From: Polyangium sp. y55x31
GTDB lineage: Bacteria; Myxococcota_A; Polyangia; Polyangiales; Polyangiaceae
Assembly: GCF_029946505.1 (NCBI RefSeq)
Contig: NZ_JARZHG010000014.1
Span: 62,001-126,000, forward strand
Length of the DNA stretch: 64,000 nt
Direction: 5' to 3'
Shown here: piece after piece, positions 47,723-56,406 of the stretch
Layout: the number at the start of each line of letters is the position of its first letter
Position numbering within the stretch: position 1 is the stretch's first letter
Translations under genes and position numbers: made by a program
Notes under the pieces: model-generated
What the model saw: the letters and a program-made list of their open reading frames with translations, nothing else
What the model was told of the DNA's origin: nothing
Database searches by the model: none

Positions 47723-49003
47723 ATGATCACACGCATCGAGATCGACGGATTCAAGTCGCTGCGCGCGTTCTCGCTCGATCTCGAGCCGCTCACCGCGATC
47801 GTCGGGCCGAACGGGGCAGGAAAGTCGAATCTGTTCGACGCGCTCGCGTTGCTCGCGAAGGTCGCGGAGACGAACCTCGTCACCGCGTTCAAGGGTGGAC
47901 GCGGGCGTATTCGGGATCAGTTCGCGCGCACGCCCGAAGGGGTCGAGCGTTCGATGCGCTTCGCGGCCGAGGTCTTGCTCCTGCCCGGGTCGTCGCGGCA
48001 CGAGCTCGTGCTGTCGCGCGTGCGTTACGAGGTCGAGATCGAGCGGACGCTGGAGCGCGGCGGGCTCGACGGCCTCGTGATCACGCGCGAGCGGCTCTTG
48101 CCGATCAAGCGCGGCGCCGACGCGTGGATCGATCAGCACCCGCATTGGGGGCCGCTCGCGAGGTACGGGACGCCGGAGATGCGCGTCGAGCTCGAAGGCG
48201 CCCCGGGGCCGGAGCGGATCGTGCGGATCGAGCCGGGCGACGGAGGGCCGTCGTTATCGGTGGATATCGGTCGGGATCGGAGCCTGTTATCGCTGCCGTA
48301 TGCGCTCGTGACGCCGCTCGTGGAGGCGACGAGCCGCGAGCTCCGGGCCTTTCGGCTCTTGCACGTCGAGCCGCACCGGCTCACGCAGCCGAGCGATCGT
48401 GCGGCCGGGACGTCGCTCACGGAGGACGGATCGAACCTGCCGACCGTGCTCGCCGCGCTCGGGCCCGAGGCGCGCGCCGCGATTCGAAAGGACATGGAGA
48501 CGCTCCTGCCCGGGTTTCGCGGCTTCGAGGTGACGCCGTTCGAGGACGAGCTCCGGCTGGAGGCTGATTTCATGGATATGAAGCGGCTTCCGGCGCGGTT
48601 GCTCTCGGACGGCATGCTCCGGCTGCTCGCGCTCTTCACGCTGTTGCGATCCGCGCGGCGCGGCGCGATCGTGGCCATCGAGGAGCCCGAGAACGGCGTG
48701 TATCCCGGGAGGCTCCGCGCGCTCGTGGATTCGCTGCTCTCCGCGACGTCGCCGGCGCTCGGGGAGACGACGGTCGTGCCGCAGGTGCTCCTGTCCACGC
48801 ATTCGACGGCCATCATCGCGGCGCTGCGCGGGCTGCCCAGGGCGATCGTGTTCGCGGATCTCGTGCGCGGGCGCGACGGGATGCGCTCGACGCGGATGCG
48901 GCACGTGGTCTCGGAGGGCGAGAGCGAGAGCGGCGCGGTCCCGAGCGTCTCCTCGGGGGAGATGATGCGGCTGCTCGAATCCTCCCGACCCTGGGACGAT
49001 TGA
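47723..49003 (+). CDS. AAA-family ATPase, RecF/OLD-like (AAA_21/AAA_15)
   Basis: This 426-aa ABC-type ATPase begins I-T-R-I-E-I-D-G-F-K-S-L and has Walker A G-P-N-G-A-G-K-S at about 28. The signature-like L-L-S-D-G-M-L-R-L-L precedes Walker B I-E-E-P-E-N-G-V-Y-P, and the switch L-L-S-T-H-S follows near 355. These RecF-like ATPases occur in DNA repair and in anti-phage systems of the OLD type. No nuclease (TOPRIM) or other defence gene follows; the next gene is an unrelated oxygenase, so a defence role is not supported. The start is chosen from the promoter position. Confidence 0.82.
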   Translation: MITRIEIDGFKSLRAFSLDLEPLTAIVGPNGAGKSNLFDALALLAKVAETNLVTAFKGGRGRIRDQFARTPEGVERSMRFAAEVLLLPGSSRHELVLSRVRYEVEIERTLERGGLDGLVITRERLLPIKRGADAWIDQHPHWGPLARYGTPEMRVELEGAPGPERIVRIEPGDGGPSLSVDIGRDRSLLSLPYALVTPLVEATSRELRAFRLLHVEPHRLTQPSDRAAGTSLTEDGSNLPTVLAALGPEARAAIRKDMETLLPGFRGFEVTPFEDELRLEADFMDMKRLPARLLSDGMLRLLALFTLLRSARRGAIVAIEEPENGVYPGRLRALVDSLLSATSPALGETTVVPQVLLSTHSTAIIAALRGLPRAIVFADLVRGRDGMRSTRMRHVVSEGESESGAVPSVSSGEMMRLLESSRPWDD

Positions 49004-49052
49004 GCTATCCTGGCGTCGCGACGACACGAGCGCGCGGAGGTGAGGGATCAGG

Positions 49053-50318
49053 ATGGGCGAGCCGGCGTTTTTCAGCTCGGGTTCGGTGGATCGAGTTCCG
49101 ACCGAGTTCCGCTACTGGGACAACATGAAGGACGCGGGCACGCAGAAGCGTCGCAAGCGGCTCGCGAGGCTCGTCGGCTTCGACCCCGTGTTGCCCGACG
49201 AGCTCGTGCGGACGTTCGCGCACTGCTATTACGACGCGGACCCCGTGGCCGAAGCCTTCGTCGAGGAGGTCTACCTCGCGCAAGGGCAGGGGGCCGGGCG
49301 CAAGCTCGTGGATCGGGCCCTCGAATCGGGCGTGGCGTCGATCCTGGACGCGCCGGCGTCGCTGCGGGCGCTCTTCGCCGAGGTGGAGACGCCGCCTTCG
49401 TGGCTCGATTGGGACAAGGTCGAGCACGGCGCGCGGGTGTGGCGGCGCTACGGGACGCACATGTTCAGCTTCGCGGGCGCGGTCACGCTCGACGGGTACC
49501 AGGAAAGCTCGGTCGCGAAGCCGCTCGCGTTCACCGGCGCGTATACCGGGGAATCGGCGCATCGGCGGTTTCTGGAGACGGCCGCGTTCTGGATCGACAT
49601 CTCGGAGCCGGGGGCGTTGCGGCCGGGCGGGCTCGGGAGGAAGACGGCGCTGCGCGTCCGGCTGATGCACGTGTTCGTGCGAAAGCGGCTCCTGCGTCAT
49701 CCGGGGTGGGACCTCGACGCCTGGGGCGTGCCGATCAGCCAAGGGGACGCATTGATCACGCTGATGGCCGGCAGCGTGGGCGCGCTCGCGCTGAAGAAGC
49801 TCGGGTATCGCACGAGCCGCGAGGAGATCGAGGCGCTCATGCACTTCTGGCGGTACGTGGGCCATTTGATGGGCGTGCAGCCCCGATGGTATCCGACGAC
49901 GTACGAGGAGGGCGTGCGCCTCCTGTTCACCGCGCTCAACAAGGGCGCGAAGACGGCCGGGGAGGACGGCGTGGACCTGGCGCGCTCGTACGTGGAGTCG
50001 TACGCGCCGCGCGAGGGCGATCCGCCGCTCGTGGCCCTGCGCAAGCGGCTCGAATATCACCTCGAGCTCGGGTACACGAAGTATTTCCTGTCCCCGCAGT
50101 CGTTCCGCAAGTTCGGATTGCCGGACCCGGGGATCTGGAAGTTTCACCCGATCGCGCAGTTCCCGATCGTCTTCGCGCTGGAGACCGTGCGCAAGCACGT
50201 GGACGTGGTCGATACGTGGGCGGACACGTTCGCGCGGTGGCGCACGCGGCAATGGCTCGATACGCACCTCGGCAAGCGGCGCGCGGAGTACAAGGCAGTC
50301 GAGTCGTTCACGCGTTGA
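49053..50318 (+). CDS. MpaB-like oxygenase (DUF2236)
   Basis: This 421-aa all-helical protein has the DUF2236 pattern: Y-G-T-H-M-F-S-F near 135, R-L-M-H-V-F-V-R near 200, then W-G-V-P-I-S-Q-G-D-A and H-F-W-R-Y-V-G-H-L-M-G-V near 265. The conserved His/Arg residues bind haem b in latex-clearing and MpaB oxygenases. It would oxidise a hydrophobic substrate of unknown nature. The start uses AGG close to the ATG. Its 3' end overlaps by 11 bases the converging PAS-STAS gene. Confidence 0.8.
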   Translation: MGEPAFFSSGSVDRVPTEFRYWDNMKDAGTQKRRKRLARLVGFDPVLPDELVRTFAHCYYDADPVAEAFVEEVYLAQGQGAGRKLVDRALESGVASILDAPASLRALFAEVETPPSWLDWDKVEHGARVWRRYGTHMFSFAGAVTLDGYQESSVAKPLAFTGAYTGESAHRRFLETAAFWIDISEPGALRPGGLGRKTALRVRLMHVFVRKRLLRHPGWDLDAWGVPISQGDALITLMAGSVGALALKKLGYRTSREEIEALMHFWRYVGHLMGVQPRWYPTTYEEGVRLLFTALNKGAKTAGEDGVDLARSYVESYAPREGDPPLVALRKRLEYHLELGYTKYFLSPQSFRKFGLPDPGIWKFHPIAQFPIVFALETVRKHVDVVDTWADTFARWRTRQWLDTHLGKRRAEYKAVESFTR

Positions 50319-51258
50319 GGCGGCCGGGGCGGCGGCGCCCCGCCTGCCCGAGGGCGTGCCCGAGCGCGGCGCTCAGCGTGGCGAACGTGGAGAGCTTCGC
50401 CACGTCGATTCCCAGCGAGACGATGATCGAGGCCACGCGGGGCGAAATGCCCGAGACGAGGCAATGGCTGCCGAGGAGCGTGACGGCGCGGACCATACGC
50501 ATGAGGTGTTCCAGCGTGGCCGCGTCGACGTCTTCGAGGCCCGTCAGATCGAGGACGGTGACGTGGACGCGGCTGCGGTTGATCTCGGCGAGGAGCGCGT
50601 CCGTCATGGCCGAGGCGCGCGATTCGTCGACGGCCCCGAGCACGGGCATCGCGAGGACGCCGTCCCATACATGGAGGAGCGGGCTCTTGAGCTGCTTCAA
50701 GGTCCGCTCGTTGCGTTCGAGCGCGAGGGATTGCTCGATGCGATCGGTGGTGTCGAAGATGTAGCCGAAGTAATGGGTGATCTGGCCGGTCGCCCGGTCG
50801 CGCCGGATGACGGTGTAATCGGCGATCCAGATCGTCCGGCCGTCGCGGCGCTTCAAGCGGTAGGGCTCGTGGGCGAACCATTCGGCGCCGCTCGCGCTGT
50901 ACGTGCTGACCTCCTCGCCCACGCGCGCGAGGTCCTCCGGATAAATGAGGTCGGAGTATTTCAGCTTGTCCAGGAGGTAATCCTCGGTCGGGTGCCCCGT
51001 CAATTCGATGACGTTCGGGGAGACGTACTCGACGGGCCAGCCCTCCGTGGCGCGCCAGCGAAAGACGACGACGGGGCCCACGGAGAAGAGGAGGCGCTCC
51101 TCCAGGCGTGTGCTCAGGGCGCCGATGGCGCGATTGAGGTTCCGTTCGAGGTCGCCGAGCGGGCCGTCGTCGATATCCTCGATGAAGTCGGGCAGCTCCT
51201 CGTTCGCCAGGCGTGCCAGGGTCGTGGAGATTCGACGCAGTCTCTCGGCTTGATCCAT
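50308..51258 (-). CDS. PAS-STAS regulator (RsbR-like), tandem copy 1
   Basis: This 316-aa cytosolic protein has a helical N-terminus (D-D-G-P-L-G-D-L-E-R), a PAS domain (about 65-190) with V-E-Y-V-S-P-N-V-I-E-L-T-G-H and R-R-D-G-R-T-I-W-I-A-D-Y, and a linker with L-K-S-P-L-L-H-V-W-D-G-V-L-A-M-P. The STAS domain (about 205-310) has L-D-L-T-G-L-E-D-V-D-A. The same architecture and about two thirds identical residues occur in the neighbour at 51446-52387, so they are tandem duplicates. They would sense a signal by PAS and pass it through stressosome-type partner switching; the partners are not here. A promoter lies at 51320-51349 and GAAGGA six bases before the ATG. Confidence 0.85.
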   Translation of the reverse strand: MDQAERLRRISTTLARLANEELPDFIEDIDDGPLGDLERNLNRAIGALSTRLEERLLFSVGPVVVFRWRATEGWPVEYVSPNVIELTGHPTEDYLLDKLKYSDLIYPEDLARVGEEVSTYSASGAEWFAHEPYRLKRRDGRTIWIADYTVIRRDRATGQITHYFGYIFDTTDRIEQSLALERNERTLKQLKSPLLHVWDGVLAMPVLGAVDESRASAMTDALLAEINRSRVHVTVLDLTGLEDVDAATLEHLMRMVRAVTLLGSHCLVSGISPRVASIIVSLGIDVAKLSTFATLSAALGHALGQAGRRRPGRLNA

Positions 51259-51319
51259 GGGGTGTCCTTCGGCTTCGAGCACCCCCCGAAGCTTGTCCCC
51301 CCGAATGAAAACCCGTCCC

Positions 51320-51349
51320 AGTGTAGCCGAGCCGCACTTCGCTCGACAA
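51320..51349 (-). promoter_or_regulatory. Promoter of PAS-STAS copy 1
   Basis: Read on the minus strand: TTGTCG, an 18-base spacer and TACACT, giving a leader of about 55 bases before the ATG at 51258. Copy 1 can thus be transcribed independently of the upstream copy. Confidence 0.5.
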
Positions 51350-51373
51350 GCGATTTACGTTGAACACCAACGT

Positions 51374-51402
51374 TTCGAATTCGGATGATGATGGAATTCG
51401 AA
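51374..51402. repeat. 9-bp inverted repeat between the two PAS-STAS genes
   Basis: TTCGAATTC and GAATTCGAA are perfect arms around an 11-base loop. It lies after the stop of copy 2 and upstream of the copy-1 promoter. No T run follows on either strand, so it is more likely a binding site than a terminator. Confidence 0.45.
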
Positions 51403-51445
51403 GCTGGCGGTGAGGCGCAATGGGAATTCGGCGCTGTGCGCTTTT

Positions 51446-52387
51446 CTACCGGCTGCCGCGACGGAGATTCTTGTGGGCGAGGGCGTGGCCGAGCGCGGCG
51501 CTCAGCGTGGCGAAGGTGTGTAGTTTCGTAACGTCGAGGCCGAGCGATACGATGGCCGAGGCGACGCGGGTCGATATGCCCGAGACGAGGCACCGGCTCC
51601 CGAGGAGCTCGGCCGCGCGGACCATTCGCACGATGTGCTCGAGCGTCGGCGCGTCCACGTCGTCGAGACCCGTCAAATCGATGACGCTGACCTTGATTCC
51701 GCCGTGTGTGATCGCCTGGAGCAAGGTATCGGTCATGTGCGCGGCGCGGGCCTCGTCGAGGGCGCCGACGACGGGCATCGCGAGGACGCCGTCCCATACC
51801 TGGAGGACGGGGCTCGCGAGCTTGCGGAGGGCCAGCTCATTTTGCTGGAGCCGGATGGATTGCTCGATGTGCGCGGTGCTGTCGAAGATGTAGCCGAAAT
51901 AATGGGTGACCTCCCGCGTCCACGGGTCGCGGTGGATGACCGCGTGGTCGGAGACCCAGATCGTGCGGCCGTCGCGCCGCCGTATGCGATAGGGCGATTG
52001 GGTGAACCATTCGGCGCGGCTCGCCTCGAAGGTCCGGAGCTCCTCGGTGATGCGCGGGACGTCCTCGGGGAGGATGAGGTCGGAGAAGGTCCGCGTGAAG
52101 GAGAGGAATTCCTCGGCGGGATAACCGGTCAGATCGAGGACGTTTGGCGAGACGTACTCGACGGGCCAGCTCGGCTCGGCGCGCCAGCGAAAGACGACGA
52201 CGGGGCCGACGCGGAAGAGGAGGCGCTCTTCGAGGCGGACGACGAGGCTCGTGATGGTGCGATTGACTTCGCGTTCGATGTCGCCGAGCGGGCCGTCGTC
52301 GATGGTGTCAATGAGCGCGGGGACCTCTTCGTCCACGAGGCGCGCGAGCGTCTCGGCGATGCGGCGCATGCGGGCGGCGTGATCCAT
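51446..52387 (-). CDS. PAS-STAS regulator (RsbR-like), tandem copy 2
   Basis: The ATG at 52387 starts a 313-aa paralogue of the preceding regulator, with the same layout: helical start with D-D-G-P-L-G-D-I-E-R, a PAS domain with V-E-Y-V-S-P-N-V-L-D-L-T-G-Y, a V-W-D-G-V-L-A-M-P linker and STAS with I-D-L-T-G-L-D-D-V-D-A. The C-terminal 15 residues diverge from copy 1. It starts 11 bases after the M28 peptidase stop on the same strand, so the peptidase and this copy form an operon. In both copies the Thr I expect after V-D in Bacillus RsbRA is Ala. Confidence 0.85.
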   Translation of the reverse strand: MDHAARMRRIAETLARLVDEEVPALIDTIDDGPLGDIEREVNRTITSLVVRLEERLLFRVGPVVVFRWRAEPSWPVEYVSPNVLDLTGYPAEEFLSFTRTFSDLILPEDVPRITEELRTFEASRAEWFTQSPYRIRRRDGRTIWVSDHAVIHRDPWTREVTHYFGYIFDSTAHIEQSIRLQQNELALRKLASPVLQVWDGVLAMPVVGALDEARAAHMTDTLLQAITHGGIKVSVIDLTGLDDVDAPTLEHIVRMVRAAELLGSRCLVSGISTRVASAIVSLGLDVTKLHTFATLSAALGHALAHKNLRRGSR

Positions 52388-52398
52388 TGCGGCGGACC

Positions 52399-53439
52399 TC
52401 AGGCGAGCTTCGATTCGAGCATGCCGACGAGCATCGACGCGTGGCTCCGGAGCGGAGCCGGCAGGGCGCCCTGCGCATCGCAGTGGGCGAGCAGCTCTTC
52501 GGCAGTCTCGCGGCCGACGCTCGCTTCGGCGGAGACGGGTTCGAGCGCGCGTGTGATCGTGATCAGGGAGCGGAGCGTCGCGGCGTCGTCCCGGCCGTTG
52601 CGCAGAAATGGAATGGGGCGCGAGGGCCGCGCGCAGGTCTCGCGCACGAATCGTTCGAGCCAGCGGGCCGTCGCGAGCATCTTGGGCCAGTCGAGCTTTT
52701 CGGGGGTGTCGGTCGGCGTGTGGTAATGGCGGGAGCGGCCCGAGGTGAGGAAGAGGAAGGGGACGCCGCGCTGCCAGAAGGCGAGGTAATCGGAGAGGGG
52801 CGGGATGATGTCCGCGTCGGCGCGGCGAATGCGCACGCCGGGCTCGCTCGTCGCGATGGAATCGACGTGCGCCGCGGTCCCCTCGCTGTGCTCGGCGCCG
52901 AGGGCGAAGAGGGACTCGCCGACCTCGGCGGGGACGCCCGCGGGGCCGAAGGTGTGGCCGACGAGGTCCATGGCGATCATCATGTCGATGCGGTCGAGCG
53001 GGACGGGGGGGTGTTTCGCGAAAAACACCGAGCCCATCGTGTTTTGCGTGAAATGCGGGGGCTCCTCGCCGTCGAAGGCGGCGAGGATGACGCCGCGGCC
53101 GGCGGGGCGCTTTTTGGCGAGGGCGCGGGCGACGTCGAGGAGGATGCCGACGGCGGCGGCGTTGTCGTCGGCGCCCCAGAAGACCTGGCCGCCGAGCTCG
53201 CCGAGGTGGTCGAAATGGGCGCCGACGAGCACGTAACGCTCGACGTCGCCGGGCAGGACCGCGACGACGTTGGCGCCGCGTAAGCCCGGGACGGGCTGCT
53301 CGTGCGGATCGAGGCCGGCCTTGCGCAGCGCGGATACGACGGCGGCGCGCGCGGCGTCCCCGCCCTTGGTGCCTGGTTTGCGACCGGCGCATGCCGGAGA
53401 ACAGAGCTCTTCGACGAGCTTTCGCATCTCCGTGGTCAT
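52399..53439 (-). CDS. M28-family zinc aminopeptidase-like protein
   Basis: This 346-aa protein has the M28 zinc ligands in order: H in G-A-H-F-D-H-L-G, bridging D in G-A-D-D-N-A-A, catalytic E in D-G-E-E-P-P, D in A-M-D-L-V-G-H and H in R-H-Y-H-T-P-T-D-T. There is no signal peptide, so a cytosolic aminopeptidase is suggested, although many relatives are secreted. The ATG at 53439 has AAGG eight bases upstream. A C-terminal helical extension of about 60 residues lies beyond the catalytic core. Confidence 0.88.
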   Translation of the reverse strand: MTTEMRKLVEELCSPACAGRKPGTKGGDAARAAVVSALRKAGLDPHEQPVPGLRGANVVAVLPGDVERYVLVGAHFDHLGELGGQVFWGADDNAAAVGILLDVARALAKKRPAGRGVILAAFDGEEPPHFTQNTMGSVFFAKHPPVPLDRIDMMIAMDLVGHTFGPAGVPAEVGESLFALGAEHSEGTAAHVDSIATSEPGVRIRRADADIIPPLSDYLAFWQRGVPFLFLTSGRSRHYHTPTDTPEKLDWPKMLATARWLERFVRETCARPSRPIPFLRNGRDDAATLRSLITITRALEPVSAEASVGRETAEELLAHCDAQGALPAPLRSHASMLVGMLESKLA

Positions 53440-53449
53440 GGGGGGCACC

Positions 53450-53478
53450 TTATCATGGCGCGTGGACCGAGGTAAGAT
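53450..53478 (+). promoter_or_regulatory. Promoter of the second haem-propeller operon
   Basis: TTATCA (53450-53455), a 17-base spacer and TAAGAT (53473-53478) give a leader of about 90 bases before the ATG at 53578. The promoter overlaps the divergent M28 gene start region. Confidence 0.5.
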
Positions 53479-53577
53479 GCGCGCTCTCGCGTGACTCTGG
53501 ACGAGGGACCGAGGTCCGAGCGTTGCTCGGCGCCGCGGCGAAGGCAGGGGACACGCGGGCCGGGAGAGACAGGGACG

Positions 53578-55797
53578 ATGCGTTTTTCATGGGGCTATCC
53601 GATCGCAGTCGCAGCGGCATTCGTTGCATGCAAGGGGGGTGGGGAGACGCCCGCAGGGCCCACGCCGGCGGAGACGACGAGCGCGGCGGCGCCGAGCGTC
53701 GCCGAGGCGCCGGCGCCGCCGAAAGAAAAGCCGAAGGCGGTGGCGCGGGAGGGCAGCACGATCGCACGTTCGCCCATGGATGATGCGCTTTACGTGGCCG
53801 ACGAGGATCGGGGCGTGGTGCACGTGATCGCGGCGCCGGTGGACGTGGAGAAACCGGCGCGGACCGTGAAGGTGCCCGGGCAGCCGGCCCAGGTGCTCGC
53901 GCTCGCGGATCGGGTGCTCGTGACGATCCGGAGTGAAGGGGCGATCGCGCCGGGCACGGAGCTTTCGCCCGAGGAGCGCACGGCGAGCGCGGCGCCGGCG
54001 CCCACGACGTCGGCGAGCGCGGCGCCGGCGGTCGCGAAAGCAAAGGGGCCGGAGAAATACGAGAAGCCGAAGACGGTGCCGTCGGCGACGGGTCCGGGGC
54101 TTTTGCTCGTGATGCGGCCGGATGCCGAAAAAGGGCTCGTGATCGCGTCGCGGATCGAATTGCCCGAGGACGCGTGGGGCGTGGCCGTGACGCCCGATGA
54201 ATCGACGGCGATCGTGACGAGCGCGTGGACGCACAAGGTCTCGGGCGTGGACCTCGCGACGGGGAAGGTGCGTTTTACCGTGGATGTCGCGCGCGAGCCG
54301 CGCGCGGTGGTGGTGCATCCGAGCGGGAAAGCGGCGTACGTGACGCACCTCGTGGGCACGGAGCTCACGCGGATCGATGGGATCGACGGGGAAGCGGCGT
54401 CGGCGAAACGGATCAAGCTGCCGGCGTCGCCTTTGCGGACGCCGGTGGGGATGACGTCGAATGCGTCGCTCGCGTATTCGGCGGTGCTGTCGCCGGATGG
54501 GAAGAAGCTCTACGTGCCGCGGCACGCGCTCGGCGGGCTCGGGCCGCAGGTCTGGATGGGGGTGTCGGCGGTCGACGTGCTGCTCACGAAGGACGATACG
54601 CCGCTCGCGCCGACGCGCCTCGCCGGGCCGAAGATGACGGCGTCGGCAGCGACGGGAATGGTGGACGATCCCGAGACGGGCGGCGCGGGGCCACGTTCCA
54701 TGCCAAACCCATTCGTGCAGCCGCGCGCGGTCGTCTACATGAAGAGCAGGGATACACTGCTCGTGGCCTCGGAGGGGACGGACGAGCTCGTGGAGCTTTA
54801 CGCGGGGCCGATCGATCCGTCGCTGTTCATCGCGGGGAAGGTGGAGCTGCGGAAGGATCCGGATCCGAAATACAAGGTGGCGACCGGGTGCGGCGCGCCG
54901 AGCGGGATCGCGCTCGCCGCGAACGAGAGGACGGCGTACGTGTTCTGTCGGGCCACGCATTCGATGGAGGTCGTGTTCTTCGATTCGGGAAGGAATCAGT
55001 TGATGCGACTCGGGGAGGAGCCGCTGCCGGCGCAGGCGGCGCTCGGTCGGCAGCTTTATTACAACGGGACCGACGACGTGACGAGCGGCGGCATGGGCTG
55101 CGCGGGGTGCCATCCGGAGGGGAGAGACGATGGCCACGTCTGGCACGAGGCCGCGGCCGTCACGGAGTCGCCGAATTTTTTCGCCGGCGCGGCGAACATC
55201 CCCGGCTGGGCGGCGGAAAAAGGGGTGAACGGGGGTTTGGCGCGCCAAACACCGATGCTCGCGGGGCGCGTGGTGTACGAGGGTCCGTATGGATGGCACG
55301 CGGAGAGCCCCAATCTCACGCACCGGCTGACGAACGGGTTTTTGCTCCACCGGTGGGGCGCTTTGCCGTACGGGCATGAACGGAAGGAGCTGACCGAGCG
55401 AGCGATGGCGCTGCGGGCGTTCTTGCGGCTCGGGCTCGTGCCGCCGCCGCGGAAGGCGCGGGAGATGACGGACGAGGAGAAGAAGGGGCAGGAGGTGTTC
55501 CTGCGCGTGGAGACGAAATGCGCGGGCTGCCACGTGCCCGACATGGATTACAGCGATCGCGCGCCGTATCCGGTGTATTCGAAATTGCCGCCGCTGCAGG
55601 GATTCGACGAGGATCCGGAGCTCGGGTACAAGACGCCGTCGCTCCGGTTCGTCGGGGGGACGGCGCCGTATGCGCATGACGGGCGTTTCTCGACGCTGGA
55701 AGAGCTCATCGAGCGGAACGATGATCGCATGGGGAACACGAACCAGCTCACCAAGCCGGAGCGCGCGGCGCTCGTGGCGTTCCTGAGGACGTTATGA
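53578..55797 (+). CDS. YncE-like beta-propeller fused to MauG/CCP-type di-haem domain, lipoprotein (copy B)
   Basis: This 739-aa paralogue of the gene at the left edge is complete here. The ATG at 53578 is preceded by GAGAGACAGGGA and gives a signal with lipobox A-F-V-A-C. The propeller shows D-A-W-G-V-A-V-T-P-D-E-S and V-T-H-L repeats. Relative to copy A it has an extra Ala/Pro/Ser-rich loop near residue 130. Haem motifs are CAGCH at 55099-55113 and CAGCH at 55519-55533, with R-Q-T-P-M-L-A-G-R-V between and K-T-P-S-L then A-P-Y-A-H-D-G-R at the end. The first haem region (G-C-A-G-C-H-P-E-G-R-D-D-G-H-V-W-H-E) is identical in both copies. It ends in an ATGA overlap with its partner gene. Confidence 0.88.
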   Translation: MRFSWGYPIAVAAAFVACKGGGETPAGPTPAETTSAAAPSVAEAPAPPKEKPKAVAREGSTIARSPMDDALYVADEDRGVVHVIAAPVDVEKPARTVKVPGQPAQVLALADRVLVTIRSEGAIAPGTELSPEERTASAAPAPTTSASAAPAVAKAKGPEKYEKPKTVPSATGPGLLLVMRPDAEKGLVIASRIELPEDAWGVAVTPDESTAIVTSAWTHKVSGVDLATGKVRFTVDVAREPRAVVVHPSGKAAYVTHLVGTELTRIDGIDGEAASAKRIKLPASPLRTPVGMTSNASLAYSAVLSPDGKKLYVPRHALGGLGPQVWMGVSAVDVLLTKDDTPLAPTRLAGPKMTASAATGMVDDPETGGAGPRSMPNPFVQPRAVVYMKSRDTLLVASEGTDELVELYAGPIDPSLFIAGKVELRKDPDPKYKVATGCGAPSGIALAANERTAYVFCRATHSMEVVFFDSGRNQLMRLGEEPLPAQAALGRQLYYNGTDDVTSGGMGCAGCHPEGRDDGHVWHEAAAVTESPNFFAGAANIPGWAAEKGVNGGLARQTPMLAGRVVYEGPYGWHAESPNLTHRLTNGFLLHRWGALPYGHERKELTERAMALRAFLRLGLVPPPRKAREMTDEEKKGQEVFLRVETKCAGCHVPDMDYSDRAPYPVYSKLPPLQGFDEDPELGYKTPSLRFVGGTAPYAHDGRFSTLEELIERNDDRMGNTNQLTKPERAALVAFLRTL

Positions 55798-56402
55798 AGA
55801 CGAAGAAGGGCACGATCGGGTTCGTGGCGCTTTCATTCGCAGGAGGCGCGCTGTTCGCGGGCTGGGCGAGCGCGCAAGATGCGCCGCCCACGCAGGAGGT
55901 GCCGCTCGGGAGCGTGGCGGCGCTGGAGGATGCGGGGACGGAGGATGCGGGCGACGGGGACGCGGAGCCGGGGCTCGCCGCGCCGCCGAAGCAGACACTG
56001 GCGATTTCGGCGGACAAGTCGCCACGGCCGAAGGACGCCGATTGGGACGTGCTGGGCAGGGAGGTGTCATTTTCGCCGGGGTCGGCGTCGAGTGGCTGTC
56101 AGATGCACAATATCCGCGAATGGGTGCGGATCCGGTGCACGGGGTCGGTCGGGCAGATCTCGATGCTGGGCGGCAATCACGAAGGGGTGTCGATCAAGCT
56201 CGATCCCGTGGGAGACAACGAGTTCGTCCCGTTCCCCGAGGGCGGCGAGATCGTGTTCCCGGTGCGGACCGGGGATCGCCGGGTGTTCGAATGGGTCGGC
56301 GTGGAGTTCGGCTACAAGGGGATGACGTCGGCGTCGACGTTCCTCATCCTCTCGGAGTCGTGGCTGCCCTGGGAAGAGGGGCCGTCGATTTACGCGCATT
56401 AG
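55794..56402 (+). CDS. Small secreted partner protein of the di-haem propeller enzyme (copy B)
   Basis: This 202-aa protein has a signal-like segment ending A-S-A-Q, an acidic Ala/Gly/Asp linker (about 30-70) and a C-terminal domain. That domain shares R-E-W-x-R-I-x-C, V-F-P-V-R-x-x-D-R-R-V and S-E-x-W-L-P-x-E-E with the copy-A partner. The linkers do not align, so the conservation is confined to the domain. ATGA overlap couples it to the haem gene. The converging di-haem lipoprotein gene ends five bases away. The role is unknown; see the findings for the modification hypothesis. Confidence 0.82.
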   Translation: MKTKKGTIGFVALSFAGGALFAGWASAQDAPPTQEVPLGSVAALEDAGTEDAGDGDAEPGLAAPPKQTLAISADKSPRPKDADWDVLGREVSFSPGSASSGCQMHNIREWVRIRCTGSVGQISMLGGNHEGVSIKLDPVGDNEFVPFPEGGEIVFPVRTGDRRVFEWVGVEFGYKGMTSASTFLILSESWLPWEEGPSIYAH

Positions 56403-56406
56403 CCGA

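Noticed and set aside
47723-50318. Anti-phage defence island around the OLD-like ATPase
   Set aside because: No TOPRIM nuclease, helicase partner, reverse transcriptase or toxin is adjacent; the next gene is a metabolic oxygenase.
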